This document shows, in pieces, positions 22,869-33,192 of a stretch of 64,000 bases of DNA. This DNA comes from Leptodactylus fallax (lineage: Eukaryota > Chordata > Amphibia > Anura > Leptodactylidae). Where the stretch lies: assembly GCA_947044405.1 (NCBI GenBank), contig CAMRHE010000168.1, positions 2,301,001 through 2,365,000 of the forward strand, written 5' to 3'. A program made the translations under genes and the position numbers. Numbering within the stretch: position 1 is the first letter of the stretch; each line of letters begins with the position of its first letter. The notes under the pieces were generated by a model that was given only the letters and a program-made list of their open reading frames with translations, had not been told where the DNA came from and searched no databases.

Positions 22869-23840
22869 TGTAAGAGACAGCCAATGTTGTCCTAAGCTTC
22901 ATTTGTCTGTATAAACTGTTAATGTTGAATGTATTTCTGTGATTCTGTTCCTTTAAGACAGCAGCCATTGTAATTGTGACATGATGCTGGAGTGAGACCC
23001 CGCCCCTTTTATGTCAGCTTGCCTGTTCTGCAGACAGAATGTGAGCAGAGAAGCAGGAAGTGACGAGACAGAGAGCAGCAGCCATCTTAGCAAGTGTTGT
23101 ATTGAACTGGTGTGGAGATTTTTCTGTACAGCTAAGCTGTATCTTGGTCCAGAGACAAACAGAGTGTAAAGAGACAACAGGACTAGTGAGTCCACGTGAA
23201 AGGAACTGTGCTCAGTGGCTGATCAGTGAGACTGACATTGTGACTGTGTATATGGATACCACAGATAGAGACTCGCAGTGCTGTTGATGTACTGGACAGC
23301 ACCTGCTAAACCCCGGCTTACATCCCAGCTCAGTGTATGGATTCGGCAGGACTGTCAGTGTGCTGAGTGGAATCTGCTGTTGGATTACATTGCATTCATT
23401 GGGTTTCCCTGTTAAAGAGGACTTCATTTCTCCCAAGATCCTGATAACAGTGAGGAGAGGACGTTTCACTATAAAAGAAAGGAACGACTTTGGGCCCCAC
23501 CGCGCGCTTCTACAGACTGTAAGCGGTCCACCTGGACCACTGGGGAAAAGGGGGTGCACCCAAATGTGATGTCAGGGTCAGTTAGGGATAGTTTTGAGTA
23601 TATTGTTCATTCAGTGTCCATACTGCAGAATTGAACAGAGTAAAAGTAGAAACCATTGCAGAATTTGCCTTGAAATTGTTCATGCTATATTGTATATTTT
23701 GCTTGTCTTTATCCCTGTCATTTTACCTTCAAATAGCCTTTATTAACTTATAGTAAATATATATTCTTTTCTTGAACTACCGCGTGTGCGTTCATTTCTG
23801 GTTGCGGAGACCAAACCACCTGCCTTGCTCTCGGTTCACA
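22869..23840 (+). repeat. Gypsy-1 3' LTR
   Basis: A near-identical copy of 16683-17655, ending TTCACA and followed by the CTGC duplication. It has CCCCGCCCC where the 5' LTR has an unbroken C-run. Confidence 0.95.
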
Positions 23841-24827
23841 CTGCAGAGATCTACAGCTGAGGTGGGAGAGTCTGTCCATAGGACAACAATCAGTCGTACA
23901 CTGCACAAATCTGGCCTTTATGGAAGAGTGGCAAGAAGAAAGCCATTTCTCAAAGATATCCATAAAAAGTCTCGTTTAAAGTTTGCCACAAGCCACCTGG
24001 GAGACACACCAAACATGTGGAATAAGGTGCTCTGGTCAGATGAAACCAAAATCGAACTTTTTGGCCATAATGCAAAACGATATGCTTGGCGTAAAAGCAA
24101 CACAGCTCATCACTCTGAACACACCATCCCCACTGTCAAACTTGGTGGTGGCAGCATCATGGTTTGGGCCTGCTTTTCTTCAGCAGGGACAGGGAAGATG
24201 GTTAAAATTGATGGGAAGATGGAAAGAGCCAAATACAGGACCATTCTGGAAGAAAACCTGTTGGAGTTTGCAAAAGACCTGAGACTGGGATGGAGATTTA
24301 TCTTCCAACAAGACAATGATCCCAAACATAAAGCAAAATCTACAATGGAATGGTTCACAAATAAACGTATCCAGGTGTTAGAATGGCCAAGTCAAAGTTC
24401 AGACCTGAATCCAATCGAGAATCTGTGGAAAGAGCTGAAAACTGCTGTTCACAAACGCTCTCCATCCAACCTCACTGAGCTCGAGCTGTTTTCCAAGGAA
24501 GAATGGGCAAGAATTTCAGTCTCTCGATGTGCAAAACTGATAGAGACATACCCCAAGCGACTTGCAGCTGTAATCGCAGCAAAAGGTGGCACTACAAAGT
24601 ATTAACTTAAGTGGGCCGAATAATTTGGCACGCCCCACTTTTCAATTTTTTATTTTTTACAAAAGTTTAAAAAAAACAATAAATTTCGTTCCACTTCACA
24701 ATTGTGTCCCACTTGTTGTTGATTCTTCACCAAAAAATTTAAATTTTATATCCTTATGTTTGAAGCCTGAAATGTGGCAAAAGGTTGAAAAGTTCAAGGT
24801 GGCCGAATACTTTCGCAAGGCACTGTA

Positions 24828-26215
24828 CATATTCACTTTTCACCATCCGCTGTGTAGTCACACCTGGGATACTAATGTTCACTACACCCCTTGATAAATT
24901 CTTTGAGGGGTGCAGTTTTCAAAATGGAGTCACTCCCTAGGGGATTCCACTTGTCTGGTACTTTAGAGGCTCTGCAAACATGACATGGCATCCAGATACA
25001 AAACATCTAAATTTGCGCTTCAAAAGTCACATAGCGCTCCTTCACATCTGTGCCCTGCTGTGTGCCCAAACTGCAGTTTATATCCACATGTATGATACTG
25101 TTGTACCCAGGATAACATACTTAATGTGATATGTGGGTATAAACTGATATTTGGGCACAACCAGGCGCAGAAGAGAAGTAGCGCTATTTTGGTTTTTGGA
25201 GCGCAGATTTAGTCTGTTTGGATTTTGGACGTCATGACACTTTTGCAGATCCCTGAAATGCCAGTAAGGTGGAATCCCCTGGCATGTGACCCCATTTTGG
25301 AAACTACACCGCTGAAGGAATTTATCCAGGGGTACAGTGAGCATTTTTAACCCCCAAGTGTTGCATTAATTTATTTTCCAGAAATGAATACGCAGCTGAT
25401 GGTGAAAGGTGAAAATTACAATTTTTTTCAGGAATACGTCATTTCAGCGTGTAATATATTGTGCCCAGCTTGTATCAGATATGAACTTTTCAAAAACATT
25501 TGTGCCCAGGATATCTGCTTAACAGTTTTTGGAGTGTGTGTCTCAGCTAACACAAGCTGGGCACAACATATCGGGCACTGAAATGGCGTATCTATGGAAA
25601 AATTGCAATTTTTCAGCTGCACATTCATTTCTGGAAATTAAATTAATGCAACGCTCAAGGGTTAAAAATGCTTGCTAACCCACTTGATAAATCTCTTCAG
25701 TGGTGTAGTTTCCAAAATAGGGTCACAAGTTTGTGGATTCCACTTTACTGGCAACTCAGGGGCTCTGCAAAAGTGTCATGACGTCCAAAATCCATGATGG
25801 CGCTCCTTCTCTTTTGTGCCCGGCTGTGCCCAAACAGCAGCTTATACCCACATATGGCATTGTTAAGTACATTATCCTTGGTACAACATGTGGGCATAAA
25901 CTGCCATTTGGGCACACAGCACAGTGCAGATGTGAAGGAGTGCTATGTGCTTTGGATTGTTGGTTTTTGGACGCCATGTCATGTTTACAGAGACCCTAAA
26001 ATTGCCCCTACAAAATGGGGTCACTTCTTGTGGAATTTCAATTTACTGGCATCTCCAGGGCTCTGCAAAAACCACATGGCGTCCAAAAAATCCCTCTAAA
26101 TCTATACTTCGAAATATAAAAAGCGTAGTCCTTATTCCCTTCTGAGCCCTGCTGTGTACCCAAGCAGCAGTTTACACCCACATATATAACTTTTTTGTAC
26201 TCCAGAAAACTGGTG
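24828..26215. repeat. TTAA-type repeat, 3' part, with a large imperfect palindrome
   Basis: Several diverged units share phrases such as TTTCCAAAATGGGGTCAC, GGGGCTCTGCAAA and TGTGCCCAAACAGCAG with 60-330. Units at 25085-25345 are inverted relative to 25660-25900. The segments 25345-25497 and 25527-25660 are also complementary, so the whole is an imperfect palindrome centred near 25512. Non-coding. Confidence 0.65.
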
Positions 26216-27408
26216 TGCAAGGCCTAATAAATGTCTCCCATTGTTTATAATCACATGAACCAAATACAGCTGTGTACAGATATAGTGCTCATTGCTAATG
26301 GTAAGCCTGGAGAGTTTACAGTGATTGTTATATTCTTCAGATCATATTAACGCAACCGAGTCTCAGCTGTCAGACTGGTCTTTGTGTTTGTCAGATTTTT
26401 CTGCCAAAGCTATCAAAATCACACCCTCTGTGAACTCCTCAGGAAAACGTGTGGTCATGTGAACAATGCATACAGCCGACCAGTCTGTCAAACTTGGCCG
26501 TTGTGTGGTCTGGATTTACCATCTTGATCATTATGCATGGAACCAAATATACAAGTACAGTATCTTTGTTTTCATCTCCATCAATCTTTTTCCATACATA
26601 GTGTTCAGATGATAAATCTAGACCACACGTAGATAAGTTTGACAGATCTATACTGTGATGTGTATATGAGGTCTAGGCTGTGTGTGTAACAAAGGAGGCA
26701 TTTAAATAGTGTGTGGGTAAGTAACGGGACATTAGTGTTATCAGGAGCATTTTTGCACATATATTATGACTGAGTATCCCAAGCAGAAAGCCAGAGTATG
26801 TGTACAAAAATGTAACTGCATTAGAACTTATGATCTATTTTATTTTCGGTTGATACTATTTTCCTACTATACCAATAAGCCATTAATATAAATCCACTAA
26901 AAAGACACAATACATTTATTTTCGTATTAAATAAATTAAAATAACAAAATAATATTTATTTATTTAGATATTTTTAAATATAAACCCCCTCTCCAAGACC
27001 CACCCAATTCCTAATCACAATTAAACTTAGATAAAACTCAAACCACCACCCAAACACAAAAAAAAAAATTGTGAATATAAATGGAGGGGTCATCCTGGGA
27101 GCCACTTTTACCAGGTGTTGTATGGCTTGGCCCACTTGTGCTGTAATGGGGGTAAGGGAAAAATTAATTCTAAAACTGGAACCCAGCAGTGGGCAAGGAA
27201 GGATAGAGTAAGGGGTTCTAAAAATAAATGGGGTTTGCCTGGGCAGTGGTAGATGCATTGACTTCCCTTTGGGAAGTGGAGATGGCCCCTCAGTGATGCC
27301 AAAGACGACCTGGAAACAGTTAGTCTGTTGACGTGCTTTTGAGAGGTTGTAAGCAGACCGGATATCTGCTGCCTGTCCATTGTCCAAAGGGTCCTTCCAA
27401 TGCACTTC
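26216..27408. other. Unassigned sequence with one small foldback
   Basis: A short inverted repeat (GTCTGTCAAACTTGGC near 26480 and its inverse near 26645, with GTGGTCTGGATTTA against TAAATCTAGACCAC) resembles a MITE. A 160-codon minus-strand frame (26974-27456) runs into the LTR of Gypsy-3 and has no recognisable domain; I do not call it a gene. Confidence 0.4.
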
Positions 27409-28167
27409 TGTTAGCACTGGAGCCAGCACCTCTGCAGTTGCGCTGTGAGGTGCCACTCCTTTCCTTACACGTGTCAGTAGTGCGCTCGTCTCGTCAAGGG
27501 TTTACTGTCTTTCACTTCCGAACCTATTTCTGCTCCGCCAGCTATTCAGTTTCTCTGGGTGTTAGCTTATAGATCTACGTTACTCGTTTACTGTTGGTGT
27601 TTGACTTCTGGTCCCCGCTCCCTGACTTTGTTTTCTGTCTGCCGATTCTGTACCTCCACTCCCTCCTGTGACCACCGCTTGCCTTCTAGACCACTCCTCG
27701 TTGATCTCCGATTTTGTACTGCGTTGACCTCCTGATGCCAACCAGGCCTGCTGACTACTCTTCCATCTCATACCTCTGTACTGTGCTACCTCCTGTTGCC
27801 GACTGGACTGTACGACTACGCTATTATTGACCCTCTGCCACCGCCTGGAACTTGCTTGCTACTGCAACTTTTTCTGCTTCTGGTCCTCCATCAACCTCTG
27901 CATGTGCTCAGGTGAGTGGTTTCGGATTTCTGAGCCTGCTGCGACTTGTGGTGTGCTGTGCGTCCTGCGCTCTCTGGGTTGCTGCTACTCTGGCCAAAGG
28001 AAGCTAAGTCCATCTCCACCATCAGGAGCTCTGGTGAAAACCTCTGGACGCTGGTTTCGCTTTGGTTCGGGGGGCACTGGACACTCAGTGCCGTTTACCA
28101 CGGTGTGCAGGGGTGCCTGGTTTCTGGAACTAATTATCTGTCTCTGTACTGCATTTGGTTTGTAACA
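27409..28167 (+). repeat. Gypsy-3 5' LTR
   Basis: Starts TGTTAGCACTGGAGCC and ends TTTGTAACA, 759 bp. It is C/T-rich in the sense strand. Clearly homologous to 32114-32886, and more distantly to the minus-strand solo LTR at 58747-59395 (shared ACCTCTACAGTTGCG phrase). Confidence 0.9.
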
Positions 28168-28229
28168 GAATAGCCAGTCTGAAAATAGAGAAGATTTTAA
28201 AATCTTCAGGTTCTGTCCTGAGATCCACT

Positions 28230-28905
28230 ATGGAACCTATATAGGCTTTAGTCGAACAAATGCAGGGTCTTGCCCAGCTAGTTCAAGAGTTAGCGGAGAG
28301 GGTGCAAAATCAGTCTCAAATCATGCCTCCTAGCCCTGTTCCTTTGGAACCCAAGATTAATCTACGAGATAGATTTTCGGGGACCAGAGCTCATCTATTA
28401 ATTTTCGGGAATCTTGCAAATTGTATTTCCGCCTCAGGCCGCACTCTTCTGGTACTCCACAGCAACAGGTGGCAATTGTAATATCTCTATTACAAGGAGA
28501 TCCATAGTCCTGGGCCTTTTCGTTAAGTCCCCAAGCACCCGAGTTAACCTCAGTGGAACTTCTTCGCCGCCTTGGGACTTTTGTATGATGAGACAGATCT
28601 GCCGGCTGTGGCTGAAACCAAGCTCTCGTCTCTACGGCAGGGTAGTTGGACAGCAGAGGACTACTGTGCTGAATTTAGGAGGTGGTCGGTTCAGTCCCAA
28701 TGGAATAATCCCGCTCTATGTTGTCAGTTCCATAAAGGGCTATCTGACTCCATTAAAGACGTTCTGGTTAATTATCCACAACCATCTACTTTGGAGGAGA
28801 GTATAAAACTTGCTATTAAATTAGACAGACGTCTACGTGAGCGAAGTAGAGAACGTGTTTCGGGGGGTCTCCCCAGAAGGACCGCCTAGGTGAACAGGTA
28901 CCTAC
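28230..28905 (+). pseudogene. Gypsy-3 gag relic
   Basis: The N-terminal coiled-coil-like stretch (LAQLVQELAERVQNQSQ) is at 28265-28320. After frame changes the capsid part (QGSWTAEDYCAEFRRWSVQS, QFHKGLSDSIKDVLVNYP, LAIKLDRRLRERSRE) runs to 28886 in a separate frame. The zinc knuckle expected after it is missing. No single frame covers the gene. Confidence 0.8.
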
Positions 28906-28909
28906 GTCC

Positions 28910-31900
28910 ATGTCTTGTCAGAAAGTTGTATTGCCTATTGAAATTGTTGTCTCTGGTAAGGTTCTTCATAGTAGTGCATTTGTGGATTGTGGCTCGGTAG
29001 CCAATTTCCTTGTTTTGCGTATGGCCCAGACTTTGTGTGTGCCTCTGATTCCGCTGGAAAATCCTATTCCGGTGACTGCCATTGATTCCACTCCTCTGAA
29101 CAAAGATTCAGTTAAATTTATTACTCCTCCTTTACTTTAGATGTTAAAGTGGGAACGGTACATTCTGGGTCGCTCCCCCTTTTATGTACTAGAAAATGTA
29201 CCCTCTGAGGTAGTCTTAGGGTTGCTGTGGTTACAATTGCATAACCCTGAGTTGGATTGGAGACTTGGGGACGTGGTTAAATGGAACTCTGCATGTATGA
29301 ATTCTTGTATGGCTCTCAGTATTTCAACTATTTCTTCACCTCTGCCTAACTATATTCGTGACTTTGAGGATGTATTTGCAGAGTCTGGGGCAGAATTGTT
29401 ACCTCCTCATAGGTCTTATGACTGTGCCATTGAATTGCTGCTGAACTCTAAACTTCATAAGGGGTGGCTGTTTAATTTGTCTGAACCTGAGAGGCAAGTG
29501 ATGAGAGATTACATCAAGGACTCTCTTCATAAAGGACATATTCGTCCTTCCACTTCTCCTGCAGGGGCAGGTTTCTTTTTCGTCAAATAAAAGGATGGCG
29601 GCTTAAGGCCGTGCATTGACTATCGTGCCTTCAATAAGATCACTATTAAGAATCAGTATCCGCTTCCTCTCATCCCTGATTTGTTGAACCAGATCTGTGG
29701 AGCCAAGTATTTCTCTATTTACGAGGGGCCTATAATTTGATTCATATTCCAGAAGGGGATGAGTGGAAGACGGCCTTTAACACACCAGAAGGCCAATATG
29801 AATACCTTGTAATACCTTTTGGATTAGGTAATGCTCCTGCAGTATTTCAATGCTTTGTGAATGATATTTTTCGGAATTTGACTGGTCAGTGTGTAATCGT
29901 TTATCTGGACGATATTTTGATTTTTTGCCCCGATTGGAAGAATCATGTTAAACATGTTAGATCTGTGTTGGAAATCATGAGGGAGAACAAGTTGTTTGCT
30001 AAATTAGAGAAATGTCTTTTCGGAGTTCAACAATCGTCCTTTCTGGGTTACATTTTGTCTTCCTCTGCCATCAGCATGGACCCAGCTAAAGTTCAGGCTG
30101 TGGTTGAGTAGACTCAACCCACCTCCATTTAAAGGCATTACAACGATTATTGGGTTTTGCTAATTATTACTGAAAATTTATTTGTAATTTTTCTTCCATA
30201 GCAAAACCACTAACAGATCTCACTCAGAAAAGTGCGGATTTGTTGAACTGGAAACAGGAGGCTATTGATGCATTTGAGTTCTTGAAACAAGCTTTTACGA
30301 AAACTCCTGTTCTGGTTCAACCTGACCTTAGTAAACCCTTTGTTGTTGAAGTTGATGCTTCGGAGGCTGGAGTGGGGGCTGTGTTATCCCAAGGTACTGC
30401 CTCTTTTACTAGATTAAGACCTTGTGCCTTCTTCTCCAGGAAGTTTTCCTCTTCTGAGAGAAACTATGATATTGCAAATCGAGAGCTTTTGGCCATCAAA
30501 TGGACATTCGTGGAGTGGCGACACTTTCTGGAGGAGGCTAGACACAAGATAACAGTCTTAACTGATCATAAGAATTTGGTTTTTCTAGAGTCTGCTAAAA
30601 GATTGAACCCGAGACAGGCCAGGTGGGCTTTATTTTTTACCAGATTCGATTTCATTGTGACATTTATGCCTGGTTTTAAGAATGTTAAAGCAGTTGCATT
30701 GTCCAGGAGTTTTTGTCCTTCTTAATCTGATTATTCTCAGCCTGAATCTATTCTTCGGGAGGGGAATGTGGTCTCTGCTGTCTCCGCAGACCTGGCCTCC
30801 AAGATCAGGGAGAATCAGCAGTTGGCTTCACTAGAAACACTGGAGGGGAAGTTGTTTGTTCCACCCCAATTTAGATTTAAGTTGTTAAAGGAACTACATG
30901 ATTCAGTGTTATGTGGTCACCCGGGGATTTCTGTCACCAAGAGGCTGGTGTCTCGGTATTACTGGTGGCCTTCAAAATCCTGGGATATTGCTAAAGTTCC
31001 TATGGTCAGACTCTTGGGGGAGTTACTTCCCTTACCAGTAACCAAGAGGCCTTGGTCTCACATTTCAATGGATTTTGTCACTGATTTGCCTGTGTCCGGT
31101 GGATAGGTTTAGTAAGATGTGTCACTTTATCCCTTTGTTTCAACTGCCTAATGCAAAGACACTGTCCTGTTTATTTTTGAAACATGTAGTTAGGATTCAT
31201 GGTATTTCGGACAACATCGTCTCTGAGGCATCCAGTTTGTATTTAAATTCTGGAGAGCTTTTTGTGGTCTTATGGGGATTTAGTTATCCTTTTCCTCTGC
31301 ATTCCACCCTGAGACCAATGGACAGACTGAGCGCTTTAATCAGGCGTTGGAGCAATATTTGAGATGATATATATTCGGTATCCAATCGGATTGGGTGAAT
31401 TATTTAGCGGTAGTTGAGTTTGCTATTAACAATCATCATCATGCTGCCTTGAACTCTTCACCCTTTTTCTGTAATTTTGGCTTCCATCCACATTTTTCTT
31501 CTCTATCTCCTACTACTGTCAATCCAGAAGTGAATGTGGAGGCTGAGAGATTGTGCATACTCTCGGGTCAAGTTCAAACTAGTTTGGGGAACTCTCAGGC
31601 AGTTTCAAAGAGGGCAACCGATAGAACCCATTCAGCAGGTCCTGTTTTTGCTTTGGGAGAGAAGGTTTGGCTCTCCTCTAGAAAACTGAAGCTGAGAGTT
31701 CCGTCCCGCAAGTTGGGGCGTAAGTTTATTGGTCCTTATGAAATCATTGAAATCATTAACCCTGTCTCTTTCCGTCTGGCTCTCCCACAATCCTTCAAAA
31801 TCCACAATGTCTTTCACAAATCTCTTCTGAAAAAATTTCTTCTGTCTGTCCTTCCATCTGATAATCCTCCTCCTCCTGTCTTAGTTGAGGGAAATCAGGA

Positions 31901-32153
31901 GTTTGAGGTTGACAAGATTCTTGATTCACGAAGGGTCAGAGGGGTCTTGCAGTATTTAATTCACTGGAAGGGTTACGGTCCAGAGGATCGTTCCTGGGAA
32001 CCAGCCAGGTCAGTCCATGCTTCAACATTGGTTAGAAATTTTCACTGGAGGTTTCTCCTTAAGCCTGATCCGGTCTTTAGAGGCTCGGTGGGCCCTCGTA
32101 GAAGTGGGGTTACTGTTAGGACTGGAGCCGGCACCTCTACAGTTGCGCTGTGA
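28910..32153 (+). pseudogene. Gypsy-3 pol with chromodomain (broken)
   Basis: Protease (28910-29137) has AFVDCGSVANF, with Cys in place of the usual Ser/Thr in the D-S/T-G motif. RT runs 29350-30109 across a stop near 29588 and a frame change near 29735; YLDDILIF is intact. RNase H (30240-30722) has [17 protein letters not shown]. Integrase (30768-31362) keeps GHPGISVTKRLVSRYYWWP and SMDFVTDLP but lacks the CX2C half of its zinc finger. The second catalytic Asp block is altered (ISDNIVSEASS) and the Glu region is out of frame. The last frame (31395-32153) ends in a chromodomain (FEVDKILDSRRV, YLIHWKGYGPEDRSWEPA), a module that in this group can bind histone marks and steer integration. Confidence 0.9.
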
Positions 32154-32886
32154 GGTGTCGCTCCTTTCGTTACACGTGGTGGTAGTGCGCCTCATCAAGC
32201 GTTACCTGTCTTTCACTCCAGAACTTATTTCTGCATACTTCCACCACTCCTGCTCCACCGACTATTCAGTTTCTCTGGGTGTTAGCTTCTAGATCTGCGT
32301 TACTCATTTACTGTATTTGACTTTTGGCTCCCACTCCCTGACTTCGTTTTCTGTCTGCTGATTCTGTACCTCCACTCCCTCCTGTTGTGACCACTGCTTG
32401 CCTTCTAGACCACTCCTCGTTGATCTCCGATTTTGTACTGCGTTGACCTCCTAATACCGACCAGGCCTGCTGACTACTCTGCCGTCTCATCCCTCTGTAC
32501 TGCGCTACCTCCTGTTGCAGACTGGACTGTACGACTACGCTATTATTGACCCTCTGCCACCGCCTGGAACTTGCTTGCTACTGCAACTTCTTCTGCTTCT
32601 GATCCTCCATCAACCTCTGCACGTGCTCAGATGAGTGGTTTGGGATTTCTGGGCCTGATGTGACTTGTGGTGTGCTGTGCATCCTGCGCTCTCTGGGTTG
32701 CTGCTACTCTGGCCAAAGGAAGCTAAGTCCATCTCCACCATCAGGAGCTCTGGTGAAAACCTCTGGACGCTGGTTTCGCCTTGGTTCGGGGGGCACTGGA
32801 CACTCAGCGCCGTTTACCACGGTGTGCAGGGGTGCCTGGTTTCTGGAACTAATTATCTGTCTCTGTACTGCCTTTGGTTCGTAACA
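32114..32886 (+). repeat. Gypsy-3 3' LTR
   Basis: 773 bp, starting TGTTAGGACTGGAGCC and ending TTCGTAACA, preceded by a purine-rich GAAGTGGGG. It overlaps the last codons of pol by 40 bp. Confidence 0.9.
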
Positions 32887-33190
32887 AATTCCTGGTGAAA
32901 TGTGTGAAAGCAGGGAGAGTAGGCCATCTCATTTGGGTGGATACAAGAAAAGCAGAAGCTGTATTGCCACAGTTTCTGAGGCTGGCAATTCCTTCCCTGG
33001 CAATGGTGATGGCCCTGGCTGGGCTTTGGGATCCCCCTGTTTTGCTTCCTGATATACATCTGAAGAGGGGAAAGGAGGAGGTTTCCTCTCTTTCTGCTGC
33101 AGTTCCACTTGTACATCAGGTGACCCCAGATGGCTCTACATCTCCTGAAAGTTTCCAAAAGCCCTGTTAAAAAATATATAAATATACATA
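32887..33190. other. Unassigned host sequence of Gypsy-3
   Basis: Continues the sequence interrupted at 27408. Open frames exist on both strands (32874-33170 plus, 32853-33251 minus), but neither shows a domain I recognise. Confidence 0.35.
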
Positions 33191-33192
33191 TA

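Larger units (their letters stand above)
16683..23840 (+). mobile_element. Gypsy-1: young Ty3/Gypsy LTR retrotransposon
   Basis: Two LTRs of 973 and 972 bp enclose a primer binding site, gag, a full pol frame and a polypurine tract. The 4-bp target duplication CTGC lies at 16679-16682 and 23841-23844. Reading the LTRs against each other I see two substitutions and one indel in a C-tract, so the insertion is recent. Pol order is protease, RT, RNase H, integrase, as in Ty3/Gypsy. No chromodomain and no env frame are visible. Gag carries one frameshift, so this exact copy may not be autonomous. Confidence 0.95.
16424..24605 (+). pseudogene. Tc1-B transposase split by Gypsy-1
   Basis: The first part (16424-16682) encodes the paired-like DNA-binding region (MKTKEHTRQVRDTVVEKF ... 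SQTLNIPRSTV). The second part (23845-24605) encodes the catalytic domain: Asp in LWSDETKIELFG, Asp in [12 protein letters not shown], Glu in DLNPIENLW, with DD34E spacing. The two parts total 1020 nt, exactly 340 codons including the stop, and the split codon is in register. The gene therefore had no stop or frameshift before the insertion. Members of this family act in the nucleus, cutting at the terminal repeats and inserting at TA. The present copy is inactivated by the insertion. Confidence 0.92.
16033..24825 (+). mobile_element. Tc1-like transposon B, interrupted by a Gypsy element
   Basis: Outer ends are CAGTGCCTTGCGAAAG (16033) and CTTTCGCAAGGCACTG (24825) with flanking TA (16031-16032 and 24826-24827). 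Terminal repeats are about 215 bp with inner and outer direct repeats (ATTCGGCCCC motif at 16062 and near 16235). Without the 7158-bp Gypsy insertion and one copy of its CTGC duplication, the transposon is about 1.63 kb, matching the copy at 38883-40512. Confidence 0.93.
27409..32886 (+). mobile_element. Gypsy-3: old chromodomain Ty3/Gypsy element, full length but degenerate
   Basis: Paired LTRs (27409-28167 and 32114-32886) enclose gag, protease, RT, RNase H, integrase and a chromodomain, the chromovirus order. The flanks ACTTC (27404-27408) and AATTC (32887-32891) fit a 5-bp duplication with one change. The LTRs differ by many substitutions and indels, so the copy is old. Stops and frameshifts break every gene. 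Confidence 0.93.

Noticed and set aside
22869..23840. env gene in Gypsy-1
   Set aside because: Pol ends 14 bp before the 3' LTR, so there is no space or frame for an envelope gene.
26974..27456. 160-codon minus-strand frame as a host gene
   Set aside because: It crosses into the Gypsy-3 LTR, is low in recognisable motifs and has no identifiable relative by eye.
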